Of a stretch of DNA of 64,000 nt, positions 50,129-58,135 are shown piece after piece. A model generated the notes under the pieces. It saw only the letters and a list, made by a program, of their open reading frames with translations. It was not told where the DNA came from and made no database searches. The stretch is from NCBI RefSeq assembly GCF_029688845.1, contig NZ_JARUKW010000007.1, forward strand, positions 124,001 to 188,000, written 5' to 3'. The stretch's first letter is position 1, and the number at the start of each line of letters is the position of its first letter. The stretch comes from Natronococcus sp. A-GB1. Its GTDB lineage: Archaea; Halobacteriota; Halobacteria; Halobacteriales; Natrialbaceae. Both the position numbers and the translations under genes were made by a program.

Positions 50129-50377
50129 ATGGGTCCCATCGAACGCTTCGAGGAGGAGTATCTCGACGTCTCGACGAGCCGCGCGACGGTCCGGGAGCTG
50201 CTCGAGCTGTTCGTCGGCGCCGTACTGTTCGTCCTCGTCGCCGGCGCGCTGACGTGGTACCTGCTGGACGCGACGATCGCGACGTACGTCGCCGCGGGAC
50301 TCGCTATCGTGTTCGCGATTACGATCGTTTCACAGGCGTACTGGGCGATTACCGGACGAAATGATTACCGTGAGTGA
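50129..50377 (+). CDS. Small two-span membrane protein
   Basis: 82 residues. A cytoplasmic helix (MGPIERFEEEYLDVSTSRAT) leads to two spans at about 25-44 (LLELFVGAVLFVLVAGALTW) and 51-72 (TYVAAGLAIVFAITIVSQAY). It ends just before the ogg stop (convergent, 2-bp gap). No family is recognised; GC-rich codon use supports expression. Confidence 0.6.
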   Translation: MGPIERFEEEYLDVSTSRATVRELLELFVGAVLFVLVAGALTWYLLDATIATYVAAGLAIVFAITIVSQAYWAITGRNDYRE

Positions 50378-50379
50378 AA

Positions 50380-51261
50380 CTATTCTCGAGTTCGCAGGTG
50401 GTGAAAGACGTACGTCTGCGTGTAGCCAGCGTACTCGCCGCCGAACCGTTCACGGAGCGCTCTCGAGGTCTCGTCGTAAGAACCCCGGTCGCAGTCGGGG
50501 TAGTACTCCTCGATCGCGGTCCGAAGCCAGGTGTCGATCGGCACTGCCTGGTCGAAGTTGAGCGAGAACAACAGGACGCAGTCCGCGACCTTGTCGCCGA
50601 CGCCGACGAACCGTTTCAGCGACTCGCGGGCGGCCTCGTACGCGAGGTCTCGGGCCTCCTCGGGGTGAGCCTCGCCGTCGGCGACCATCTCCGCGGTGCG
50701 AACGACGTACGGCGCGCGATACCCCAGTCCTAACTCGCGTAACTCGTCCTCGGTCGCCGTCGCGAGCCGTTCCGGGGTCGGAAAGGCGTGATAGGTCTCG
50801 CCGTCGAACGTGATCGGCTCGCCGTACTCGCGGGCCAGCGTCGACACCATTCCGTGGATGCGGCTCACCCGCATCTGGGCCGAGCAGATGAACGAGATCA
50901 GGGTGCCAAAGGAGGGGTCGTCGACGAGTCGGAGCCCCCGGTGGGCCTCGTAGGCCTCGTCTAACAGCGGATCGTCTGGTGCGGCTGCGACGATCGCCTC
51001 GAGGTCGTCCTCGAGACGAAGCAGCCGCCGAACGAGCGGGTCGGCGTCGATCGACGACTCCCACTCGAGGACGCCATCTCGACTCCGGACACGGACGACG
51101 GCGCCGTCGACGACGGTGTAGTACCACTCGTCGGGCGCCGGCTCGCCGCCGTACATCTCGCCGTCGGTACGCCGCCAGAGGTAGGTTTGCCCGCTCTCGA
51201 GCGTGCGGTACAGATCGAGTCCGCCGGAGAGCTCCTCGAGTTCGATTTCGCCGGTCTCCAT
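50380..51261 (-). CDS. ogg: 8-oxoguanine DNA glycosylase, Ogg1 type
   Basis: 293 residues. The N-terminal OGG_N domain includes TYLWRRTDGEMYGG. The HhH-GPD domain has LISFICSAQMRVSRIHGMVS, and the catalytic pair Lys224 in FVGVGDKVADCVL and Asp243 in QAVPIDTWLR. It removes 8-oxoguanine and nicks the strand by beta-elimination. ATG 51261 (METGEIEL) was chosen over the frame opening at 51465. It is divergent from the DUF555 gene. Confidence 0.9.
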   Translation of the reverse strand: METGEIELEELSGGLDLYRTLESGQTYLWRRTDGEMYGGEPAPDEWYYTVVDGAVVRVRSRDGVLEWESSIDADPLVRRLLRLEDDLEAIVAAAPDDPLLDEAYEAHRGLRLVDDPSFGTLISFICSAQMRVSRIHGMVSTLAREYGEPITFDGETYHAFPTPERLATATEDELRELGLGYRAPYVVRTAEMVADGEAHPEEARDLAYEAARESLKRFVGVGDKVADCVLLFSLNFDQAVPIDTWLRTAIEEYYPDCDRGSYDETSRALRERFGGEYAGYTQTYVFHHLRTRE

Positions 51262-51385
51262 CCGTCGGAGTCTTCGGGAGCGACGGCTTGGGCCTTTCGG
51301 AGCGAAACCGGTCTCGACCGAGACCTGCACGGCGAATCGGCGACCGGGGCGAACCTTGATACTGTAGGCGACAGTACGTTTTCGT

Positions 51386-51859
51386 ATGCACTGCAGGGTT
51401 GTCGTCGAGGCTGCCGTTCCGGTGTTCGACGTCGAGACGGAAGACGAGGCGATCCGTATCGCCATCTCGAAGACCGGCGAGATGTTGAACCCTGACCTGA
51501 ACTACGTGGAGATCAACATGGGCGAGCGAACCTCCCCAGAGGGAGAGGAGCTGCCACCGGCGTTTATCGCAGCCGACGAGGCACTGGTCGCGCTCGAACT
51601 CGAGATGACCGTGTTCAACGTCGAGCGCGAGGAACACGCTTCCCGGATCGCCCGCAAGGAGATCGGTCAGCGCCTCGAGAACATCCCGCTCGAGGTACTC
51701 GAGGTCGAGACGATCGAGGACGAGGACAACGAGGAGGACTCGGAAACGGAGTCGACGGACTCGAACGAGGCGACAGACGAGGGCAACGGCGATGACGACG
51801 CGAAAACGGACGAGGACGACGAGGAGATCCTGCCGGAGTTCGAGGACCTCGTCGAGTAA
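51386..51859 (+). CDS. DUF555 (UPF0212) family protein
   Basis: 157 residues. The conserved part (1-112) starts MHCRVVVEAAVPVFDVETED and includes KTGEMLNPDLNYVEINMGER, EALVALELEMTVFNVEREEH and EIGQRLENIPLEVLEVETIE. The last 45 residues are a strongly acidic Asp/Glu/Asn/Thr tail. This is an archaea-specific conserved family of unknown function. Position suggests a single gene. Confidence 0.85.
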   Translation: MHCRVVVEAAVPVFDVETEDEAIRIAISKTGEMLNPDLNYVEINMGERTSPEGEELPPAFIAADEALVALELEMTVFNVEREEHASRIARKEIGQRLENIPLEVLEVETIEDEDNEEDSETESTDSNEATDEGNGDDDAKTDEDDEEILPEFEDLVE

Positions 51860-51966
51860 GCCGGGTTTCGATCAGTTCAGTTCGATTCAGGAGCCCGAAC
51901 AGAGACGAAACGATAAGAAACGGTCTCACCAGTAGCCGGTAACGATCGAAGGAGACGTCGTGACAA

Positions 51967-52203
51967 CTAGTCTGCAGTGGCGGCGACTGCTTCCTGCTCG
52001 TCCTCGCGCATGTTGGTGGTGATTCCGCCTGCAAGTGCAAATACAGCGGCCTTGTGGTCAGTTTTCGACTTGTGGATCGATGTCGGTCGAATACCGCGCG
52101 ACTCGTACTCCTCGAGGTCGATCTGACAGTTTTCCCACTCCGCACACTGGTTGGATACCTCCGCAAGAAGTCCGTGAAGGTGAATGAGCTCCTGTTTCTT
52201 CAT
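51967..52203 (-). CDS. UPF0058 family protein
   Basis: 78 residues from ATG 52203 (MKKQELIHLHGLLAEVSNQC). The family signature SRGIRPTSIHKSKTDHKAAV lies in the middle, with conserved His residues that may bind metal. The short helical fold and length match UPF0058 of euryarchaea; function unknown. An AT-rich TTATATTATTA stretch about 27-38 bp upstream is the promoter. Confidence 0.88.
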   Translation of the reverse strand: MKKQELIHLHGLLAEVSNQCAEWENCQIDLEEYESRGIRPTSIHKSKTDHKAAVFALAGGITTNMREDEQEAVAATAD

Positions 52204-52484
52204 AACCATCCATTCCTATCCGCTGCAGGGTTATATTATTATCTTGAGTCTCGTTAGCACGACCCTGGAGCCGCATTCGGCACGTATCACGTTCGAGAAC
52301 GGATTCAACCACCGTAGAACCGCCTGGAAACTCCCGGAAAGGACCGACTACAACAGCACAATTCGATTCGTAACTGGATATTTCTGTTCACTCTCGTAGG
52401 AGTATTTTGTTGATTATTAAACTTTCATCTATTCATGAACGTTCTGGCGAGGGCGGACGGGAAAATTGAAACGGTCGTCGTCGG

Positions 52485-52664
52485 TTAACCGAGCTGTTTC
52501 AACGTCTGCAGGTCACGGTCGGTCCGAGTAAACTCCGCGGTCCGACGGGACGCATGACAGTTCGGACAGTGGAACATCTCCGCAGGATCTGGAAGTTCGC
52601 TGGGGGACACCTGCCAGTCTTTGGCACACTCGGGACACAACAACTGAACGGTCGTTTCGTCCAT
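52485..52664 (-). CDS. Small zinc-ribbon protein
   Basis: 59 residues: MDETTVQLLCPECAKDWQVS then ELPDPAEMFHCPNCHASRR. Two Cys-x2-Cys knuckles (C10/C13 and C33/C36) form a zinc ribbon, followed by a helix (TDRDLQTLKQLG). Common haloarchaeal small-protein type, perhaps a transcription- or RNA-linked adaptor. The longer frame upstream is shadow of tfb. It lies 97 bp downstream of tfb on the same strand. Confidence 0.7.
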   Translation of the reverse strand: MDETTVQLLCPECAKDWQVSPSELPDPAEMFHCPNCHASRRTAEFTRTDRDLQTLKQLG

Positions 52665-52761
52665 GACACACCGTTTCACACCGGAGATGAAAAGCTTTGT
52701 CGCAGTCGCACTCCGGGTGCGAAATCCGCAGCCGAGAACCAGCTCCCAACGACGACGTCTG

Positions 52762-53739
52762 TTAGGCCGGGGCCGCCGAGTCGGAGGCCTCGAGCAGTTC
52801 CTTGTACCGGTTGCGGATGGTGACCTCGGAGATGCTGGCGACCTCGCTGACGTCGTTCTGTGTGACCTTCTCGTTGGTGAGCAGGGCCGCGGCGTAGACG
52901 GCGGCGGCCGCGAGCCCGACCGGCGACTTGCCGCTGTGGACGCCCTCCTGTCGGGCCGAGTCGAGCAGTTCGCGAGCCATGCGCTCGGTCTCGTCGGAGA
53001 GGTCGAGGTCGCTGACGAACCGCGGCACGTAGTGTTCGGGATCGGCGGGCTTGACCTCCAGTCCAAGTTCCCGGATCACGTAGCGGTACGTGCGGGTCAG
53101 CTCCATCTTGTCGACGCGGCTGACTGCGGAGATCTCGTCGAGGCTCCGGGGGGTGCCGGCCTGCCGAGCCGCGGCGTACAGCGCGGCGGTTGCGACGCCC
53201 TCGATCGATCGGCCGGGCAGCAGATCCTCCTCGAGGGCCCGCCGGTAGATGACGCTTGCTGTCTCGCGGACGTTCTCGGGGAGGCCGAGTGCACTGGCCA
53301 TGCGGTCGATCTCGCCGAGGGCCTGCTTGAGGTTGCGTTCCTTGGAGTCGCGGGTGCGGAAGCGCTCGTTCCAGGTTCGAAGACGCTGCATCTTCTGGCG
53401 CTGGCGACTCGAGAGCGAGCGGCCGTAGGCGTCCTTGTCCTGCCAGCCGATGTTCGTCGACAGTCCCTGGTCGTGCATCATGTTCGTCGTCGGGGCGCCG
53501 ACACGGGACTTCTCGTCCTTCTCGGCGGCGTCGAAGGCGCGCCACTCGGGGCCGCGGTCGATCTCGTCTTCCTCGACGACGAGCCCGCAGTCCTGACATA
53601 CCGTCTCGGCGTGCTCGGTGTCCGAGATGACCCGGCCACCACACTCCGGACACTGCTCCTTTTCGCCCTGTTCCGTTCGCGTCTCCTCCTCGGTCGTCGT
53701 CTCGTCCTCTCGGGTGTAGGTTCGAATGTTGTCTGTCAT
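52762..53739 (-). CDS. tfb: Transcription initiation factor IIB (TFB)
   Basis: 325 residues. The zinc ribbon (Cys30, Cys33, Cys48, Cys51) binds RNA polymerase; the B-finger region is RGPEWRAFDAAEKDEKSRVG. Two cyclin repeats follow, at about 125-215 (LKQALGEIDRMASALGLPEN) and 225-315 (YVPRFVSDLDLSDETERMAR), the second ending in the BRE-reading HTH (NDVSEVASISEVTIRNRYKE). It recruits polymerase to TATA-bound TBP. Haloarchaea hold several TFB paralogues; this is a full-length one. An acidic N-terminal extension of 28 residues is typical. Confidence 0.95.
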   Translation of the reverse strand: MTDNIRTYTREDETTTEEETRTEQGEKEQCPECGGRVISDTEHAETVCQDCGLVVEEDEIDRGPEWRAFDAAEKDEKSRVGAPTTNMMHDQGLSTNIGWQDKDAYGRSLSSRQRQKMQRLRTWNERFRTRDSKERNLKQALGEIDRMASALGLPENVRETASVIYRRALEEDLLPGRSIEGVATAALYAAARQAGTPRSLDEISAVSRVDKMELTRTYRYVIRELGLEVKPADPEHYVPRFVSDLDLSDETERMARELLDSARQEGVHSGKSPVGLAAAAVYAAALLTNEKVTQNDVSEVASISEVTIRNRYKELLEASDSAAPA

Positions 53740-53916
53740 GGTTGGGATGGTTACTCGGGGCTACCGGGTGGGGGTGCCAGAAGAAACCCGGCTGCCTCAG
53801 TTAACATATTGTAAGACCGTAACCCATATAAAGATTTCGCCTACGTTATAAACTGACCGGTACTTTTGGTATATACGTTTCGGTTACATAGTGATTGATC
53901 GTGTACGTCTCCCGAG

Positions 53917-54204
53917 CTACTCGACGGTAAACAGATGGCCCTCCGTCGGCACCTCGAAGAGGCCGATCCGAGCGCCCGCATCGAGCCAGGCGTGACCGTA
54001 CGAGAACGACGCGAGCGCGTTGACGGGGTCGCCCTGCTCGCGGAAGTGGCGACCGTCCTCGAGGTAGGACGCCGCCATCCCGTAACAGTCCTCTGCAGCG
54101 TCGGCCATCGGTGTTCCGCCCGGCGGCGCGATCGACGCCGCCTCGAGCGCCTCCGCGAGCAGTTCGCCGTACCGGTCCGTCTTCTCCTCGAGGTCCGCGG
54201 TCAT
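53917..54204 (-). CDS. DUF357 family protein
   Basis: 95 residues, two or three helices: MTADLEEKTDRYGELLAEAL, then AAEDCYGMAASYLEDGRHFR and PVNALASFSYGHAWLDAGAR. This is the archaeal DUF357 helical-hairpin pattern. Function unknown. It is divergent from the DUF389 membrane gene (94 bp apart). Confidence 0.82.
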   Translation of the reverse strand: MTADLEEKTDRYGELLAEALEAASIAPPGGTPMADAAEDCYGMAASYLEDGRHFREQGDPVNALASFSYGHAWLDAGARIGLFEVPTEGHLFTVE

Positions 54205-54297
54205 GGTCGGGTCTCGTCGCTCGAGACCGTAAGTGCGTCGTCAAGCGTCGGAAACGGAACGATATGCCTTTCCGAATGGCCAAGAGACGAGTTGGGA

Positions 54298-55593
54298 ATG
54301 CGACTTCTCCAGGTGCTCGTTCCCGACGAGAGGCGGAGCGAAGCACTTCGGGTTCTCGACGACGAGGGGCTCGACTACGTTCGAACCAGCGAGTGCAGCA
54401 AGGACGTCGACGCCGAACTGATCACGCTGCCGGTTCCGACCCAGGCCGTCGACCACGTGCTGACCTCCCTGCGGGAGGCCGGGATCGAAGACGAGTTCAT
54501 CGTCGTCTCCGCGATCGAAACCGCCCGCACGCCCCGAATCGAGGAGCTCGAGGAGCGGTTCGTCAACGGCCGCGAGGAGGACGACAGCATCGCCAAAGCG
54601 GAGATCCGGTCGAAGGCGTTGAATATGACGCCGGGCCCCGTCACCTACTACGCGATGACCCTGCTGAGCGCGATCGTGGCGACCGCAGGCTTGCTGCTCG
54701 ATTCGCCCGCCGTCGTCGTCGGCTCGATGGTGATCGCGCCACAGATCAGTGCGGCACTGACCGGGACCGTCGGACTCGTCCTCGACGATCGCCGAATGTT
54801 CGTCGACGGGGTATCGGCGATGGTAATCGGACTGCTCGCGGCGATGCTCGGGGCGTTTGCGTTCGCCTGGTTGGTCCGAACTGGCGGCGTCGTTCCGGGC
54901 ACTATCGACATCACGGCGATCGAGCAGGTCCAGAACCGGATCTCCCCGGGACTGCTCGCGCTCGTGGTGGGCGTCTGTGCCGGCGCCGCGGGCGCGTTCG
55001 GGCTCGCGACGGCGATTCCGGTCTCGCTGGTCGGCGTGATGATCGCCGCCGCGCTCATTCCGGCGGCTGCGGCGGTCGGCATCGGGCTCGCCTGGGGCGA
55101 TGCTGGCGTCGCGATCGGCGCGTTCGTCTTGGTCGCGATCAACGCCACCTCGATCCTGCTCGCTGGACTCGTCGTTTTCTGGTATCTCGGCTACCGGCCC
55201 GACGGGTGGACTCGCGGTAACCTCCGGGCGAACATCACCAAGGATCGACTCAGCACGGTCGCCGTCATGGCCCTCATTAGTATCGTAGTGTTGGCCGGCG
55301 CCGGCGTCGTGCTCGGCCAACACGTCGTCTTCGAAAGCGAGGTCAACGACGAAGTTCGATCGGTACTCGACGACGACGAGTACGAGGAACTCGAACTGGT
55401 CGAACTCGAGACGGAGTTCTACGACGGCGGTGCGATCAGCAACGAGACGGGCGTAACCGTCGCCGTTCGACGCCCCGCCGACGTCCCGTATCCCGATCTC
55501 GCGACGACCCTCGAGGACCGCCTCGAAGCAGAGACGGATCACGAGGTGTCCGTTATCCTCGAGTTCATCGAGGGAGCGGCTGCGGACGGGTAG
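54298..55593 (+). CDS. DUF389/TIGR00341 family membrane protein
   Basis: 431 residues from ATG 54298 (MRLLQVLVPDERRSEALRVL). The N-terminal 95 residues are a soluble ferredoxin-like domain. DUF389 membrane core from about 118: YYAMTLLSAIVATAGLLLDS, AVVVGSMVIAPQISAALTGT, and four or more further spans (LLAMLGAFAFAWL; VSLVGVMIAAALIPAAAAVG; NATSILLAGLVVFWYLGY; a last span near 330). A soluble C-terminal domain follows. The family is of unknown transport function. The longer frame from 53935 is antisense of DUF357. Confidence 0.85.
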   Translation: MRLLQVLVPDERRSEALRVLDDEGLDYVRTSECSKDVDAELITLPVPTQAVDHVLTSLREAGIEDEFIVVSAIETARTPRIEELEERFVNGREEDDSIAKAEIRSKALNMTPGPVTYYAMTLLSAIVATAGLLLDSPAVVVGSMVIAPQISAALTGTVGLVLDDRRMFVDGVSAMVIGLLAAMLGAFAFAWLVRTGGVVPGTIDITAIEQVQNRISPGLLALVVGVCAGAAGAFGLATAIPVSLVGVMIAAALIPAAAAVGIGLAWGDAGVAIGAFVLVAINATSILLAGLVVFWYLGYRPDGWTRGNLRANITKDRLSTVAVMALISIVVLAGAGVVLGQHVVFESEVNDEVRSVLDDDEYEELELVELETEFYDGGAISNETGVTVAVRRPADVPYPDLATTLEDRLEAETDHEVSVILEFIEGAAADG

Positions 55594-55661
55594 ACCGGTT
55601 GTACGCCGCGAGCGGCGCTGGGAACGCAAGGGGTTTAGGTCCAGTTTCCTAACAACGGTGT

Positions 55662-57026
55662 ATGAGCGAGCAGCCACGCGTCGAGATCTACACCAAGACG
55701 CAGTGTCCCTACTGTGACAAGGCGAAGGACCTCTTCGATAACAAGGGTATCGAGTACGAGACGTACAACGTCACCGGCGACGACGAGCTGTTCGAGGAGA
55801 TGGTCGAACGCGCCGAGGGTCGCAAGACCGCTCCCGAGGTTTTCATCGACGACGAACTGATCGGCGGCTGGGACGAGACCGTTGCACTCGAGGAAACCGG
55901 CGAACTCGACGAGAAGCTCGGGCTCGTTACCGACGGTGGGAGCGATGCGCCGACGGGGCATCGAGACGAAGGCGGCGCAGCCGCCGAAGCGGCCGAACAC
56001 CGCAAGCTGATCATCGCCGGCACCGGGATCGCCGGTCTCACCGCGGCGATCTACGCCGGCCGAGGGGACAACCAGCCGCTAGTCATCGAGGGCGACGAGC
56101 CGGGCGGCCAGCTCACCCTCACCACCGACGTCGCCAACTACCCCGGCTTCCCCGAGGGAATCAGCGGTCCCGACCTGGTCAACAACATGAAAGAGCAGGC
56201 CAAGCAGTTCGGCGCCGAGCTCAAAAACGGCATCATCGAATCGGTCAACGCCGACCAGCGGCCGTTCCGCGTCGAACTCACGAACGGCGACGTCTACACC
56301 GCCGACGCGCTCATCGCCGCCTCGGGCGCCAGCGCCCGCACGCTGGGCATCCCTGGCGAGGACGAGCTGATGGGCTACGGGCTCTCGACGTGTGCGACCT
56401 GCGACGGCGCGTTCTTCCGCGACGAAGACATGCTCGTCGTCGGCGGTGGCGACGCCGCCATGGAGGAAGCCACCTTCCTCACAAAGTTCGCCGACACCGT
56501 CTACATCGCCCACCGCCGCGAGGAGTTCCGCGCCGAGCAGTACTGGATCGACCGCGTCCACGAGAAGGTCGAGGAGGGCGAGATCGAGATTATGAAAAAC
56601 ACCGAGGTCACCGAGATCCACGGTTCCCAGGAGGAAGGCGTCGACTACGTCACCCTCGTCGAGAACGAGCAGGGCCACCCGACCGACCGACTCGACGACC
56701 CCGAAACCAACGAGTTCGAGTTCGACGTCGGCGCGGTCTTCTTCGCCATCGGCCACACGCCGAACACGGCGTACCTCGAGGGCACCGGCGTCACGATGGA
56801 CGACGAGGGCTACCTCCGTACGCAGGGCGGCGACGGCGGCGGCCAGACCGAAACCGACGTCCCCGGCATCTTCGGCGCGGGCGACGTCGTCGACTACCAC
56901 TACCAGCAGGCCGTCACGGCCGCCGGAATGGGCTCGAAGGCGGCACTGGACGCCGACGAGTACCTCGAGGATCTCGAGCGCGCCGAGTCGAGCGCCGAGA
57001 CCGAGGCGGCCGCGGCCGACGACTGA
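55662..57026 (+). CDS. trxB: Glutaredoxin-thioredoxin reductase fusion
   Basis: 454 residues. Residues 1-90 are a glutaredoxin: VEIYTKTQCPYCDKAKDLFD with Cys15 and Cys18, then TAPEVFIDDELIGGWDETVA. After an Ala/Gly linker, residues 113-440 are a low-Mr thioredoxin reductase: FAD motif LIIAGTGIAGLTAAIYAG, redox CATC at 244-247, NADPH motif VVGGGDAAMEEATFLT and final GIFGAGDVVDYHYQQAVTAA. The fused glutaredoxin may act as built-in electron acceptor. Haloarchaea use gamma-glutamylcysteine rather than glutathione, which makes direct reduction by the flavoprotein plausible. Confidence 0.92.
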   Translation: MSEQPRVEIYTKTQCPYCDKAKDLFDNKGIEYETYNVTGDDELFEEMVERAEGRKTAPEVFIDDELIGGWDETVALEETGELDEKLGLVTDGGSDAPTGHRDEGGAAAEAAEHRKLIIAGTGIAGLTAAIYAGRGDNQPLVIEGDEPGGQLTLTTDVANYPGFPEGISGPDLVNNMKEQAKQFGAELKNGIIESVNADQRPFRVELTNGDVYTADALIAASGASARTLGIPGEDELMGYGLSTCATCDGAFFRDEDMLVVGGGDAAMEEATFLTKFADTVYIAHRREEFRAEQYWIDRVHEKVEEGEIEIMKNTEVTEIHGSQEEGVDYVTLVENEQGHPTDRLDDPETNEFEFDVGAVFFAIGHTPNTAYLEGTGVTMDDEGYLRTQGGDGGGQTETDVPGIFGAGDVVDYHYQQAVTAAGMGSKAALDADEYLEDLERAESSAETEAAAADD

Positions 57027-57028
57027 AC

Positions 57029-57226
57029 TCAGTTCTCGCTTTCCCAGCGATCGGCCAGTAACGCTGCAATTACGACGCCGAACGTGAGTCCCGACGACGC
57101 ACCCAACAGGAGGTCGTCAAAGACGGCGACGAACCCGACGGCGATGACGACCCCGCAGGCGAGCCCGACGGCGAGGGCCTTCACGGTCCGTTCCCGATCG
57201 GTCATTGCCTCGCCCGTCTCGTTCAT
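57029..57226 (-). CDS. Small membrane protein, two spans
   Basis: 65 residues from ATG 57226 (MNETGEAMTDRERTVKALAV); ATG 57205 is an alternative. Two spans: KALAVGLACGVVIAVGFVAV and SSGLTFGVVIAALLA, with a Gly/Ala-rich helix packing pattern. Function unknown. The stop is 2 bp after the trxB fusion stop (convergent). Confidence 0.55.
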   Translation of the reverse strand: MNETGEAMTDRERTVKALAVGLACGVVIAVGFVAVFDDLLLGASSGLTFGVVIAALLADRWESEN

Positions 57227-57600
57227 TACCGGACGTGGGTTCGACGGCGGCTTGAGGGTACTGGTCGGCTCGAGGAAACATCCGTTCGTCTCAGCGAGAG
57301 CGAGTCCGAACTGCGTCACGTTCGCCGCTCGGTCTTCGTTCGGTAACCGATTGCATAGATAAGGAACAGTCCTCTTCTCCGAGACTACCCGGGCCACACT
57401 GCGGTGGCGCGCGCTGGCGATCAGGTCGAGCAATAGCGAGAACTGATCGTCAACATCGTGTGAGGGATGAACGAGGGAACGGAGTGACTGAGAGAATCGG
57501 CTGGGGAGGGCGTGGCAATCCCGCGTGTCCAGAAGTAGCAGAACGGTATTGTCGGCCACAGTACTCTATTGTCAGCCACAGTAGTAGATCGAGCCATTAC
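57227..57600. other. No gene seen
   Basis: About 370 bases with only Ser/Arg-rich random frames on both strands. No TATA-ATG pair with coding composition was found. The right edge runs into the first IS200/IS605-type hairpin. Confidence 0.4.
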
Positions 57601-57650
57601 GGAAGTTCGAGGAGAAAGCCCCGCCGTTCACGGCGGGGATGAATCCGACA
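57601..57650 (+). mobile_element. IS200/IS605-type right-end hairpin, relic 1
   Basis: GTTCGAGGAGAAAGC then hairpin CCCCGCCG-TTCA-CGGCGGGG (57619-57638) and ATGAATCC. It has the same layout and TTCA loop as the relic at 17640-17687. No tnpA or tnpB coding sequence precedes it. Confidence 0.65.
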
Positions 57651-57679
57651 AAATCTACGTGAACCACGTTTGACGTGCT

Positions 57680-57975
57680 ACACAGATATTTTAAGTCATA
57701 TGGTTGCGGATTATCATGTGTCCGAGGCGGTCTACCCGCCCCACTAATCGGACAATATCGGGATTCCCCGATTTCACGCAGAAAGAACCTCTTTCTGTTG
57801 TGGGCTCGGGGTGCAGCAAGAAAGTAGCTCCGACTCCCATGCCGGGATAGGAGTAACGGCTGGTTGGCACAGCCAGTAGCCGTCATCAGGGCCGCTACAA
57901 ACCTTAAACATCCCAACTCAGCGGTACGGTGCCGTGGGAATCTTCGCCCTTCAGGGCGGAGAGGATGTCAAGTCT
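57680..57975 (+). mobile_element. IS200/IS605-type non-coding relic 2 (possible omega RNA-like segment)
   Basis: About 290 bases without coding potential end in GTGCCGTGGGAATC and hairpin TCTTCGCCC-TTCA-GGGCGGAGA (57941-57962), then GGATGTCAAG. This is the usual 3' end of haloarchaeal TnpB genes and their overlapping RNA. Internal stems include GGCTGG-TTGGCA-CAGCC near 57859. It could be a MITE-like derivative that kept the RNA part and lost TnpB. Expression is not known. Confidence 0.55.
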
Positions 57976-58135
57976 GCACTCTTCGTCCACCAAGTTTGAA
58001 TCACGACTCTCCTGTGCCTCGGTGATCAGAATCGGAAACTACTGCGCAGCGTCGCCACTTCGGGACGTGAGGGTTCAAAAAAGGCGGAATACCGCGAATC
58101 GCAAGGGCCGGACGGAGTCCGGTAGTTAGTCGGCG

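Noticed and set aside
57929-58129. 66-codon ORF starting MPWESSPFRAERMSS
   Set aside because: Its start lies within the IS200/IS605 right-end hairpin, a known source of false extensions at TnpB ends; no downstream coding signal.
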